DNA from: Pirellula staleyi DSM 6068
Lineage (GTDB): Bacteria; Planctomycetota; Planctomycetia; Pirellulales; Pirellulaceae
Length of the DNA stretch: 64,000 nucleotides
Assembly (NCBI GenBank): GCA_945875845.1
Contig: CAMCMB010000024.1
Span: forward strand, 1 to 64,000
Direction: 5' to 3'
The notes beneath the pieces are model-generated. The model was not told where the DNA came from, made no database searches, and saw nothing but the letters and a program-made list of their open reading frames with translations. Shown piece after piece: positions 1 to 8,507 of the stretch. The position numbers were made by a program, and so were the translations under genes. Every line of letters begins with the position of its first letter. The first letter of the stretch is position 1.

Positions 1-268
1 CGCCCCGACACTTCGACATAAACCAAGGACCACGGGAGCTAGATGCTAATGGCACCGCATCCTCTCGCGATAAGCCGAGTTTCATTAGGTTTCGGGCTCG
101 CGCCCCTGCCTTGCGCCATTGCTTCCAATAACATGCTCGGATGCGATGACGGACCCATTTATCTAGGTTGACGTAAAACGTTTTGATCTCGACCAGCGAA
201 AAGTAGTTGCACCACCCTCGAAGATACCAGCCAAGCGCTTCGTAAACGCTCGATTTGCTGTTCGTCGG
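1..268 (-). pseudogene. Group II intron reverse transcriptase/maturase, C-terminal fragment (runs off the left edge)
   Basis: On the minus strand the frame from 268 down to 2 is open and reads a maturase-specific (GIIM) domain. It contains GWYLRGWCNYFSLVEIKTF, then LDKWVRHRIRACYWKQWRK, then RNLMKLGLSREDA and GPWFMSK, which is the usual order at the C-terminus of group II intron-encoded proteins. These proteins assist intron splicing and retrohoming. An in-frame TGA at 269-271 closes the frame upstream. The expected preceding residues (RRLTDEQQIERLRS) appear in another frame at about 235-277, so a frameshift lies near 235-240. No reverse transcriptase domain is present upstream, because the parE-like gene occupies that space. 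This is therefore a degraded, 5'-truncated remnant. The true C-terminus lies outside the window. Confidence 0.8.
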
Positions 269-282
269 TCAAACGCCTTATG

Positions 283-561
283 TCAAAGATCGCGGCTTGC
301 GTCAAAAATTCGTGCGACATCGATGCCGTCACTGTTGGAACGAAAAAATACTACGTACCGACTTACTGTGAATGACCGACAGTTCGGCACACCAAATCCC
401 TTACGCACTTCGCCGAGTTCTGGATTATCTGCCAGCATTTGGCATGCCTCCTGAATTCGATTAAGCATCTTGATGGCTGCTGCAACGTTTCGTTTTGCTA
501 TGTACTCAATTATCCCTGCAATGTCGATCTCAGCTTCAGTGGATAAAACAAACGTTGCCAT
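283..561 (-). CDS. RelE/ParE-family type II toxin
   Basis: A 92-residue protein with the ParE-superfamily layout: a start in FVLSTEAEIDIAGIIEYIA, a central helix pair (AAIKMLNRIQEACQMLADNPELGEVRKG), then the strand-rich core ending RYVVFFRSNSDGIDVARIFDASRDL. Family members block DNA gyrase or cleave mRNA and are neutralised by the partner antitoxin. The gene lies 2 nt downstream of the antitoxin gene in the same orientation, the usual antitoxin-first operon order. Which target applies (gyrase or ribosome) cannot be read from sequence. Its 3' end abuts the maturase remnant, so the pair sits in a region scarred by mobile DNA. Confidence 0.85.
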   Translation of the reverse strand: MATFVLSTEAEIDIAGIIEYIAKRNVAAAIKMLNRIQEACQMLADNPELGEVRKGFGVPNCRSFTVSRYVVFFRSNSDGIDVARIFDASRDL

Positions 562-563
562 GG

Positions 564-800
564 TTACGATCCAAGCCGCTCTCCAAGGCGAGCACGTAGT
601 TTATCGAATGCTAACGGCCCATTAATACTTTCCCCTGCATCAATTTGCTCGAAGCCTTTCTGGATTTCCTCTGCCAACGATTCTCGTGCTTGCAATAGTC
701 GTAAGCTTTCGGCCAAGACTTCGTGCTCAGAAAGAAAACGACGTCTTGCCACCAACGAGGCGACAAAGGATTCAAATTCTTGCGGAATGTCGATTAGCAT
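564..800 (-). CDS. ParD-like type II antitoxin
   Basis: A 78-residue protein with an N-terminal ribbon-helix-helix-like segment (MLIDIPQEFESFVASLVARRRFLSEHEVLAESLRLL, shown here only as its opening and closing motifs MLIDIPQEF and VLAESLRLLQ). A charged C-terminal tail (EEIQKGFEQIDAGES) probably wraps the toxin. Length, charge and position directly upstream of the ParE-like gene all fit a ParD antitoxin. Such proteins bind the promoter of their own operon and repress it together with the toxin. No clear operator could be assigned in 801-860. Confidence 0.82.
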   Translation of the reverse strand: MLIDIPQEFESFVASLVARRRFLSEHEVLAESLRLLQARESLAEEIQKGFEQIDAGESINGPLAFDKLRARLGERLGS

Positions 801-997
801 GATATGTTCCTCATGATTAGCGATTGTAGTCGATCAAGGCGGGCTTGCAAAATGAGTGTCTACAGCGAAAGGCTCGATCGACCGTGTTTGACTTGCGCTG
901 AGTAAACCGCACCACCTCGCTGAATTTTGCCGTTACGCCTTAGAATCGCATACTCCCTGACAAAAGCAGACGATATAAAATCCCTACGCGGAGATGC

Positions 998-1590
998 ATG
1001 ATGATGACTTCTCGCCCATATTTTTTCGTTGCCTTCATTGTCCTCCTGGTTGGATTCGCCACCAATGCTGCCAGCGCGCAGGACAAGAAAGCGCAAGCGA
1101 CCATCAAACTGCTAATCCCCGAGCTCCCGACCAAGACCTTCTTGAAGGTTGACGGAAAAGATGTCGATGTTGCGGAATCGCAGGATGGTGATCGAATGTT
1201 TATCACGCCACAACTGGAACCCGGCACGACGTACAAGTACAAAATCGAGGCAAAGATTGTTCCCAACAATTACACAGAAATCTTTCGTGTTCGAAATGTT
1301 GTTGTTAAGGCTGGGGAGGAATTGACGTTGGACCTTGCCAAGAAGGACGGAAAGATCAAGGATGACGTCCGTGTCAGGTGGGTACCGACCCCGAGAGCGT
1401 TGTTAGGGATATGTGCGAGTTGGCAAAAATCGGCAAGGAAGACGTAGTCATGGACCCAGGTTGCGGCGACGCGATCATGATCATTACGGCCGTTCGCGAT
1501 TATAAGGCGATGAAGGGCAAAGGGACTGACATCGACCAAAACAGGGTCAAAGAATCTCAGAAAAGCGTTGAGATGGCAGGCCTAACGTAA
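998..1590 (+). pseudogene. TIGR03000-type protein fused to a SAM methyltransferase, frameshifted and truncated
   Basis: The first frame (from ATG 998) encodes a signal peptide (FFVAFIVLLVGFATNAASA) and a TIGR03000-like beta domain (ATIKLLIPELPTKTFLKVDG, then LEPGTTYKYKIEAKI). The second frame continues the same protein as a class I methyltransferase start: ESVVRDMCELAKIGKEDVV, then MDPGCGDA (the SAM-binding glycine loop). The two frames join at the C run 1389-1392, where loss of one base explains the switch (PTP|ESV). The methyltransferase part stops at TAA 1588-1590 after only about 65 residues, far short of the 150 or more needed for the fold. The fusion is known in planctomycetes; this copy looks inactive unless the frameshift is a sequencing error, and even then it is truncated. 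Confidence 0.7.
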
Positions 1591-1806
1591 AAGCAAAGGG
1601 ACACTGCACTTTTGTGTGGGGGGCTTTATTTATCGGGCGCTTTCGTTCAACTGGTTTTCTAAATTCATGGAAATCCAGGCCCGAATTTGAGAACCAAGTT
1701 CCCAATTAACGAAAAGAGGTCAAAGACAGGCTGAGTCGGCGCAGTACTTAGCGCACTCTTGCTTGAGTACTCAACGTTTCGGTTCGATCTGCCTTGCCAA
1801 GAATTA

Positions 1807-2781
1807 CTAAACGCGGCTTACGTAGAATCTGCGTCGCGATTTTAGGCTGCGAGCTTGCTCGATACTCGTTGGCTTTCCTGCCACGTTCTTGAATGTGCGG
1901 CCAAAATTCTTAACCATTCTGGACCACACCTGAGCATCGATGCCTAGTCTTTCAAAAACAGGAGGAGCTCCTACAGGGGTTTGACCCCGCTTGCCTGCAA
2001 CGGTGTCGCGAGCAATCCAATCCAGAATCGTTAGATACTCTGCCTCAGACAACGCGAGAAAACCTTTGTCGCTGCAACGCTTTCCATTGCGACTTGGCTG
2101 GGAAGACAATGGGTCGTTCTTTTCGTCGATTGAGATCGGGCTGAGGAAGTCGTCTGCTCGATTTGGGATCGTTGCTGAATTCGAAGCGTTCGAATCCTGG
2201 ATGGCCACGACGTTTTCCTTGAGAGTCGTGATCCGCCGTTGAACAGACGTATAGTCACTCGCTTCGAGGGTTTCGGCCAATGCGGCTCTTATGGGATTCA
2301 AATCCACATAGGCCGCGCAAGCCAGTAGCGACTCTTCGTCAAGAATCCGAACGGCCTTAAACCTACTTTGCCAAAATCGACCAAGCCCCTTGCCTTCTTC
2401 ACCATTGGCTCGAAGTGCGATGTACTGACAGAGCAGTCGCATCCACCAAGAAATGTCGCTCAAACGGGATCGGACGGCTGCCAGCTTGACCGGATCGTTT
2501 CGAATAGAATTCAGGTCCCACTCCGTAGGCTCAACTGGAATCCAATTCTTCATTCCATCGATTTCGCTTTTTTTCTTGCGCTTCGGGCAAAGCGACCACC
2601 ATCGACGAGCCACCTCGGTGTCATCCCAAGTTTTTACAACGTCTGGTCTTGACCGAAGCACGAGATGAAAGTGGTTTGAGAGACACGAAAAGGCAAGCAA
2701 ATCAATACCGAAATTGGCGGCAAGATGCTTGAGTTTGTCTTCGATCCATCGTTTTCGGTGGTCGCTAGACAATCTTGCCAT
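1807..2781 (-). CDS. Y1 (HUH) transposase, REP-associated (RAYT-like), probably 5'-shortened
   Basis: A 324-residue protein with the single-strand transposase motifs of the IS200/RAYT superfamily: the metal-binding HFH in CLSNHFHLVLRSRPDVV (residues about 37-39) and the catalytic tyrosine in AAYVDLNPIRAAL (about Y158). Insertions such as KTWDDTEVARRWWSLCPKR are typical of planctomycete RAYT proteins. These enzymes nick hairpin-ended repeats and may mobilise REP sequences. The ATG at 2781 is preceded two codons earlier by TGA in frame, and the first 25-30 residues usual in the family appear to be missing, so the gene may be degraded. The upstream DNA at 2870-2930 carries direct repeats of AAAGGTC. 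Confidence 0.7.
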   Translation of the reverse strand: MARLSSDHRKRWIEDKLKHLAANFGIDLLAFSCLSNHFHLVLRSRPDVVKTWDDTEVARRWWSLCPKRKKKSEIDGMKNWIPVEPTEWDLNSIRNDPVKLAAVRSRLSDISWWMRLLCQYIALRANGEEGKGLGRFWQSRFKAVRILDEESLLACAAYVDLNPIRAALAETLEASDYTSVQRRITTLKENVVAIQDSNASNSATIPNRADDFLSPISIDEKNDPLSSQPSRNGKRCSDKGFLALSEAEYLTILDWIARDTVAGKRGQTPVGAPPVFERLGIDAQVWSRMVKNFGRTFKNVAGKPTSIEQARSLKSRRRFYVSRV

Positions 2782-2867
2782 GATTCACTCCGTCGATAAG
2801 GCCGAAGAAAGGGATAGACACCCGAAAACATGCTGTGTCCCTGCTGTGTGCCTGCGGTCTCGGTGGT

Positions 2868-2930
2868 GTCCCCAAAGGTCCCAAAGGTCCGTGTCACCCA
2901 AAGGTCACCCAAAGGTCAAAAAGGTCGAGA
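2868..2930. repeat. Short direct repeats of AAAGGTC upstream of the Y1 transposase
   Basis: AAAGGTC occurs five times (near 2874, 2882, 2901, 2911 and 2921) with variable spacing, followed by a related AAGGTC. The array lies just upstream of the RAYT-like gene. It may be the target or the remnant end of that element. Function is inferred from position only. Confidence 0.5.
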
Positions 2931-3055
2931 GGAAGCCGTTTCCTGCGATGCGTTTATCTGGTTGAAACCGTGCAAACTGTGAGAACTTCTGTTAGAGTAG
3001 GTCTTAAATGTAATTGAGTTAGTACCCTCACATGTTTTTGAATAGGTGTTTTGTT

Positions 3056-3490
3056 ATGGCCAACCCAAATGTGTTAGGACTGATATGTGCCTTGAAGATG
3101 AACGGGAAGAGTTCGTTCTGGCTTAAGGCGACTGATGTGGCAGAAGGGGACAAGGTTGTCGTGAAAGCAGGCACCGCCCAATGGCAAGGGACGATTGACT
3201 CCGTTTCCGATAACAAGAAAGGAGCCCGTGCGGTGGTCATGATGGACCCAAGCTCAAATCCGACGGACGCATTTTTGCGACGTGACTTAGTGGAGTTGTC
3301 GATCACCATTACGAACAGCAGCGGTGGATCCGGGACACTCATCAATGCGACAGGAATTTTCGACGATTTTGACGCCGACACTGAAGTAAAGCTATGCGCA
3401 TCAGACTTAGCCAACGTAGGATCGACCGGTACCAACAATCCGACAGGAGGAGGCGGCGGAACCCAAGGCGGTCCGGACATTATAGGTTGA
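3056..3490 (+). CDS. Small hypothetical protein with a glycine-rich C-terminus
   Basis: About 144 residues from ATG 3056 (MANPNVLGLICALKMNGKS); an in-frame ATG at 3032 would add eight hydrophobic residues with no clear benefit. The middle reads as alternating polar/hydrophobic strands (VAEGDKVVVKAGTAQWQGTI), suggesting a small beta domain. The end is a Gly/Thr/Asn tail (TNNPTGGGGGTQGG). No signal peptide, no recognised motif and no known family. It stands alone, convergent with the kinase gene on the other strand 37 nt away. Confidence 0.5.
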   Translation: MANPNVLGLICALKMNGKSSFWLKATDVAEGDKVVVKAGTAQWQGTIDSVSDNKKGARAVVMMDPSSNPTDAFLRRDLVELSITITNSSGGSGTLINATGIFDDFDADTEVKLCASDLANVGSTGTNNPTGGGGGTQGGPDIIG

Positions 3491-3527
3491 GCGGTTGCCG
3501 AAAACCAAACTGTCGCGATGCCTCGCA

Positions 3528-6293
3528 TCAAAGGCTGGCTTTAGTCGAATTCAATGCTGCTCTTAGCTCATCTAGATGAGTTTGAAGTTCGACGTTAGAG
3601 GGTGACAGTCGACAAGCTTCGGTTTGCATGTTGACTGCTTCCTTCAAATAGTCGCTCGATGCCGATTTGTCTTTTTCATCTCGCTTTAGCATGGATAATT
3701 CATGCAACGTTTTTGCCAAGCAATCTCGGTTGTCGCTTCGGTCAACTACTTTTACCAGGGATTCAAGAATGGTTTGGGACTTGGCGATCGCGTTTCCGGC
3801 TTCGTCGAACTTCCCTTGCAATCGAAGGATCTTTGCTTGAACCCTTAACGAATCCCCTTGCGCGTACAAGTATCCAGCGTGGAGACGTTTTTTAACAAGA
3901 TCGTCAGAGATAGCAATGGCCTCAGCGACGCGTGTGGCCGCATCGTCGCTAGGACCTTCGACATTTACGAGTTGCTCGGCTGACCAATACAGGATTCGAG
4001 CAATCGGTAGCGCAATGTCGTCATCGCCAGGCCGCTTGCCTTGCCATTCACGTCCCGAAGCAATCGCCTCAATATATGCTGCCTTTGCCTCGTCGAGGCG
4101 TCCAAGCTTGAATAGCAACAGCATTTGTCGTGACCTTGCAATCAGAAGCACGATTGCATCCATTGGTATGGACATTTCAGTGTCTATTAGTTTTTGAAAG
4201 GTTGCTGCGCTACTGTTAGCTTTTTGCAAGGCAAGATCGAGTTCCAATCGATCACTGTGTAGACCGATCTCTTCGACTTCGATGACAGCAAGTGTGCGCA
4301 TAAACGCAGGATTTTCAGGCTCTTTCGCTTGGAGTTCTTTAACCAGTTCGGTACCTGCCTTGAGTGCAACCTCCGCATCTTCTAGTCGCCCCTCGAGGCG
4401 TCGTAGAGTGGCAATATCGCGATAGGTTTCTGCCAAGTAGTCCTTGCGCTTGAGCGATAGCTGGTCCACAGGTGTTTGTAGTTGAATCCGCAGAGATTTC
4501 TCAATTTGCTCGTCGGCGCTTTTTAGGTCGCGAATGAGGCGCTTCAGATTGGCTGAAATCCGGGAGGTCTGAGCAAATTCAAAAGCTAAATCGCTATCGT
4601 TTTGGTTCTGGTCGTAGAGCGTTTGAAAGCTCTTGTACGCTTGTTCCGTGAGCATCATTCTCAATGACAAAGCAGTCTGCGACGAAATCGACGAACCGGA
4701 CAATCGTTCCTCCGCCGTTGTCAGCATGTTGAGAGACGTTGTCCGGGCAACACCGAGATTCTCTTCAGCTCGGAGCTTTTCCTGGATGGCTTCCTGGCGG
4801 CTTGCTTCCGCCTTGTCCCTCTCAATTCTAAGGTTACCGTTTTGATTGCGAACGAGCGCATTGATCACCAACAAAGCCAAAAGTGCCGTCAAGAGGACTG
4901 CTATCGATGAAATAGCCATCGTGCGATGGCGGCGCATGAATCGTACAGCTCGGTCGGTCCATGGTTCGCGAAATGCGGAAACCGTTTCGTCGCTCAGCCA
5001 CAGCTCCAGGTCCTGCGCTAAGGAAGCAGCGGTGGGGTAGCGATCGCTTTGATTTTTTGCCAGTGCTTTTAGGCAGATGGCTTGCAAGGCTTCGGGAATC
5101 GTCGGATTGATTTCGCGAGGCGGCTTGATTTGTCCGGCGATCACTCGTTCCAACACCGTTTTTCCCGAAACATCGGCGAAGGGAGCTACACCGGTGAGGA
5201 TGCTGTACATGGTCGCGCCCAGTCCGTATACGTCTGACGTTGGGCCAAGCGCGCTTAGATTACCCTCTGCTTGTTCTGGGCTCATATATGCTGGAGTACC
5301 AACGACAGATCCAAACCGAGTCTGAGTTGAACTATCCCCCGATAAAGGTATAAACGTCGCTTCGTTGTCCGACTGATGCGTCTCTGACCTTGGACCGGTT
5401 TTAGCAAGCCCCCAGTCGACGACCAACGTTTCACCGTATTTGCCGAGCATGACATTACCGGGTTTCAAGTCTCGATGCAAAACTCCGCGACTGTGTGCGT
5501 ATTCAATCGCATTGCACACATCGATCAATCGTCGCAGCAATCGCCGAAGTGTCATCTTTTTTTCATCGGTCGAAAGCACGTTGTCTTTGCTATGTAGGTG
5601 TTCGATCGCTTCCTTCAGGCTATCGCCTCGAATAAACCGCATCACATAAAATGGATTTCCGTTTGCCGTTTTACCGAGGCTATAGACTGGAACAATGCCA
5701 GGATGCTCAAGCCCACCCGTTACTTCGGCTTCGAGCATAAATCGGCCTCGGCTTCCAGGGTCCTCCGCGAACCTAGGTTGAATTTCTTTGAGCGCAACTT
5801 CGCGATGGAGTTCGGTATCCTGTGCCACGGATACTTGCCCCAAGCCACCTTTCGCATGCGGTCGCAAAATATGATAGCGATCGGTTGGCGACCTACTCGG
5901 CCCTGTTTGAGCGTTCGCCATTCCCAACGAACCGAGGTCTTCCGACAGGTCCCCAACCTTTGGCGATTCAAAGGCTCGAGTTACGGATTGATTGACGTCA
6001 ATGTCCTGCACTTCCTCCAGCTGTTTCTTGATCTTGGCTAAGGAACTCAATGCGGCCAGGCTCTGTGCTGGGTCATTTGCATGGACCGCAATATGCCGAT
6101 CTGCCATACCCACCAAGAAATCATGCATGTCCAGTTGAAGTGCTTTTTGCTCCAACAAAAGGTCCTCGATCTTCTCGGATTTACGAAAGATCCAAGCCTG
6201 CATCGCGGATATCAGTTGCGGTTCGGTGATGAACCCCATCTGGAGGCCAAGAATGCCTACCAACAAATTGCGATCCGTTTCGAAGCTGCTCAT
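3528..6293 (-). CDS. Membrane serine/threonine protein kinase with a TPR-like C-terminal region
   Basis: A 921-residue kinase of the PknB/planctomycete type. Residues 1-130 are a helical N-terminal segment (LVGILGLQMGFITEPQLISA). The kinase domain spans about 140-435: glycine loop AKGGLGQV (148-155), ATP-anchoring K169 in VALKE, catalytic HRDLKPGNVML (273-283), DWG (293-295) in place of DFG, activation segment VGTPAYMSPEQ, and SDVYGLGATMYSILTG. A single membrane segment lies near 458-480. The rest is a long helical, TPR-like region. With this topology the kinase is cytoplasmic and the repeats lie on the far side of the membrane, probably as a sensor. The DWG variant is common in planctomycete kinases and the catalytic residues are intact. 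The substrate is unknown. The nearest same-strand gene is a protease 83 nt upstream. Confidence 0.9.
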   Translation of the reverse strand: MSSFETDRNLLVGILGLQMGFITEPQLISAMQAWIFRKSEKIEDLLLEQKALQLDMHDFLVGMADRHIAVHANDPAQSLAALSSLAKIKKQLEEVQDIDVNQSVTRAFESPKVGDLSEDLGSLGMANAQTGPSRSPTDRYHILRPHAKGGLGQVSVAQDTELHREVALKEIQPRFAEDPGSRGRFMLEAEVTGGLEHPGIVPVYSLGKTANGNPFYVMRFIRGDSLKEAIEHLHSKDNVLSTDEKKMTLRRLLRRLIDVCNAIEYAHSRGVLHRDLKPGNVMLGKYGETLVVDWGLAKTGPRSETHQSDNEATFIPLSGDSSTQTRFGSVVGTPAYMSPEQAEGNLSALGPTSDVYGLGATMYSILTGVAPFADVSGKTVLERVIAGQIKPPREINPTIPEALQAICLKALAKNQSDRYPTAASLAQDLELWLSDETVSAFREPWTDRAVRFMRRHRTMAISSIAVLLTALLALLVINALVRNQNGNLRIERDKAEASRQEAIQEKLRAEENLGVARTTSLNMLTTAEERLSGSSISSQTALSLRMMLTEQAYKSFQTLYDQNQNDSDLAFEFAQTSRISANLKRLIRDLKSADEQIEKSLRIQLQTPVDQLSLKRKDYLAETYRDIATLRRLEGRLEDAEVALKAGTELVKELQAKEPENPAFMRTLAVIEVEEIGLHSDRLELDLALQKANSSAATFQKLIDTEMSIPMDAIVLLIARSRQMLLLFKLGRLDEAKAAYIEAIASGREWQGKRPGDDDIALPIARILYWSAEQLVNVEGPSDDAATRVAEAIAISDDLVKKRLHAGYLYAQGDSLRVQAKILRLQGKFDEAGNAIAKSQTILESLVKVVDRSDNRDCLAKTLHELSMLKRDEKDKSASSDYLKEAVNMQTEACRLSPSNVELQTHLDELRAALNSTKASL

Positions 6294-6376
6294 TGCTTAC
6301 CTGCTCAGGGAATATCAACCGACTCACAAACGACCCAGTTTACATCGCAGATCACGGGACGGGCTGCCATGGACTT

Positions 6377-8431
6377 CTATTTTTGAATTGATTTACCGAG
6401 CGATCGCAGCTTGTTCAATAGACGTACTCGTGTCGTTTTTATCATTTCTAAGGACTTCGTTTTGATTTTCAAATTCAGCAACAAGTGTTGCATGGCAGCG
6501 TTCGCTCGACTCCTATCGGCTTTGGAGGCTTTGATGAGGTCTATTGTGCTTTCAATTTCTTGGAAGGTCATTACCGTTTGTTCCGAGATGAACTTATCCA
6601 TCCTGCGCATATCGCCTCGAGCATTGAAACAGCGTGAGCCATGCCGTTTTGCATCGAAATACAGATAGTGATTTGCGAGCTGTTCGTTCATCATCAGTGA
6701 TTTGAGGAGGCGATTCGTATGTCGTTCGCAATGCCCACCAAAAGTCATAATCGTTTGAAGGGCAGGGTCGTCAAATATCCGACGAGCAAGCAATTCTTGT
6801 TTCCGGTTTTCCGGTTTTTCAACCACAATGTCGACCATGCCAGCAACGACGGTGATTCGACCGTTTGATTTAATGTCGAGCGTGACCGCCAATTCGTATT
6901 CGCCCGGTTCTGGAAATAGAGCTTCGAATCGGTTTCGGAGGAGTGTTGCCGCTCCCTCCATGGATTCCGTAGGCTTCAGAACTGTCATTTCGATGGAATC
7001 ATCGATACATGCCGTATCCACAATTCGAGCTTGTGCCCCTTTCTTGCTGACCGCAATGCGCATATCCCCCGATGAAAAACCAAGGCGAATCGGAACTACC
7101 GCGTCGCTTCGACCACGATTCTGAAGTTCAAAGCTTAACCGAATCGGAGCTCCGAACGGAAACGACGGAAATAGTGGTTTGACTTTTAGCACGAGCCGTG
7201 ATTTTCGTGTACTAGGTTTTACGCTCGCTTCTGCGCTTTTGAGGGCTCGAATGAGTGCGTCTTCGTCAACGGGAAATGGAATTCCACCCGGTCGAACCAT
7301 AGGATCGGGTTGGTGGCAGATCCACGCTTTCTCTTCATCGGACATCCCTATTGGCATCGAGTCCGGAAAACCCTTTGCATTCACCAAGGCATCTGTTACC
7401 GACATGATCTTTTCCACGCTCGAAGACGAAGGGTGCTTCAGGTTCAGCGTATGCCCAATTTCGTGTGCCGCCGTTCTAAAGCTCAAGCCTGCGTATTCGA
7501 AAAACCTTTTTCGACCATTCGCAAACCATTTCGGGTCGTTTGGAATCTTCCACCCCGAAGCGATGGCAGCGGCCTGACGAGGCGTTGCGTTCGTGTCGTT
7601 GGCGCCATAATCAAACATGACACCTCGCAAGGATACGTTGTGCGCAACAATCTCATCAACACAAAACAGACTTACCAACCAAGCGTTGTCCATCGACTTC
7701 GGCAATGAGGGCAACTGAGACATTTTTGCATGGAGTTCCGAAAGTGTCCACGTGGCTCTTCCCTCGTCATGCGATATGGTAACGGGCGGTAACAATCGAA
7801 CCGAGTAACCGTTTTTCTGAAAGAGACTTTGCCAAGTTACTCCGTTTCCATTATCCAAGGGTACCTGTGTGTTTTCACACTGTACCGGGCAGATGGTAAG
7901 GCTCCTAAACTCTGCCGCCAACCATTGTGCAGTGCCTTCACCAAGCAATACATTTCCCTTAAAAAGCGAGATTGGAAATAAGGCATTTGTCGGAGATGAA
8001 CTAGGTGTCATCCTCAACTTAACGGTTCCCCATCTCTTCCACTCGGACCCCGTGATGCTCCCACAGTGAAAGGAGATTTCCAAGTGAGTACCCGTCAGTT
8101 TGACTCCTTCCCCGGATTCATCTTCTCCTGCTTGCAGCGCCAGAAACATACGATGGGCTGCACTTTCAAAGCTGGGAACGATGCCGACTTGGGGTGTTAT
8201 CGGAGGGGCTGCATACAGGTCAGCGGTGATTCTGCAACGGACACCCTTGTCGTTTTCGCTCACTCGTTCGAATCGAAGAGTGCCAACAAGCTTAGTGTCG
8301 ATGGAAAAGGACTTATCCGACACGACAAGTTCAAGGTAATAGCAACCGGACTTGAAAGCCTCGAGAACTTTTTGCTTTTTCGTGTCGGATGTCTTACTAA
8401 TATAATCTTTGAGAATGGACGGTATTGCCAT
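6377..8431 (-). CDS. Metzincin-type zinc metalloprotease, putative
   Basis: A 684-residue protein with a zinc site in AAHEIGHTLNLKH (H323, E324, H327, H333), matching HExxHxxxxxH, followed ten residues later by a possible Met-turn (KIMSVTDAL, M343). That combination defines metzincin peptidases. The remainder matches no family I recognise: the N-terminal 300 residues are mixed, and after the catalytic region a beta-rich domain (about 410-560, SRLVLKVKPLFPSFPFG, then IRLSFELQNRGRSDAVVP) resembles an immunoglobulin-like fold. There is no obvious signal peptide, unusual for a metzincin, so it may act inside the cell or leave by another route. The kinase lies downstream and a lipoprotein gene upstream on the same strand. 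A 10-bp inverted repeat just upstream (8444-8481) may be its control site. Confidence 0.7.
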   Translation of the reverse strand: MAIPSILKDYISKTSDTKKQKVLEAFKSGCYYLELVVSDKSFSIDTKLVGTLRFERVSENDKGVRCRITADLYAAPPITPQVGIVPSFESAAHRMFLALQAGEDESGEGVKLTGTHLEISFHCGSITGSEWKRWGTVKLRMTPSSSPTNALFPISLFKGNVLLGEGTAQWLAAEFRSLTICPVQCENTQVPLDNGNGVTWQSLFQKNGYSVRLLPPVTISHDEGRATWTLSELHAKMSQLPSLPKSMDNAWLVSLFCVDEIVAHNVSLRGVMFDYGANDTNATPRQAAAIASGWKIPNDPKWFANGRKRFFEYAGLSFRTAAHEIGHTLNLKHPSSSSVEKIMSVTDALVNAKGFPDSMPIGMSDEEKAWICHQPDPMVRPGGIPFPVDEDALIRALKSAEASVKPSTRKSRLVLKVKPLFPSFPFGAPIRLSFELQNRGRSDAVVPIRLGFSSGDMRIAVSKKGAQARIVDTACIDDSIEMTVLKPTESMEGAATLLRNRFEALFPEPGEYELAVTLDIKSNGRITVVAGMVDIVVEKPENRKQELLARRIFDDPALQTIMTFGGHCERHTNRLLKSLMMNEQLANHYLYFDAKRHGSRCFNARGDMRRMDKFISEQTVMTFQEIESTIDLIKASKADRSRANAAMQHLLLNLKIKTKSLEMIKTTRVRLLNKLRSLGKSIQK

Positions 8432-8443
8432 AGAGTCGTGTGC

Positions 8444-8481
8444 CTACAATATGAACCGGTCGCGAATACTCCATATTGTAG
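8444..8481. promoter_or_regulatory. 10-bp perfect inverted repeat upstream of the metzincin-like gene
   Basis: CTACAATATG at 8444-8453 and CATATTGTAG at 8472-8481 are exact inverted copies separated by 18 bases. The site lies in the 76-nt gap between the lipoprotein stop and the protease start, both on the minus strand. It may be an operator, or an RNA hairpin between the two genes; no T run follows, so a simple terminator is unlikely. Confidence 0.45.
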
Positions 8482-8507
8482 ATGGGGGCTCCTCGATGTG
8501 AAGCAAC

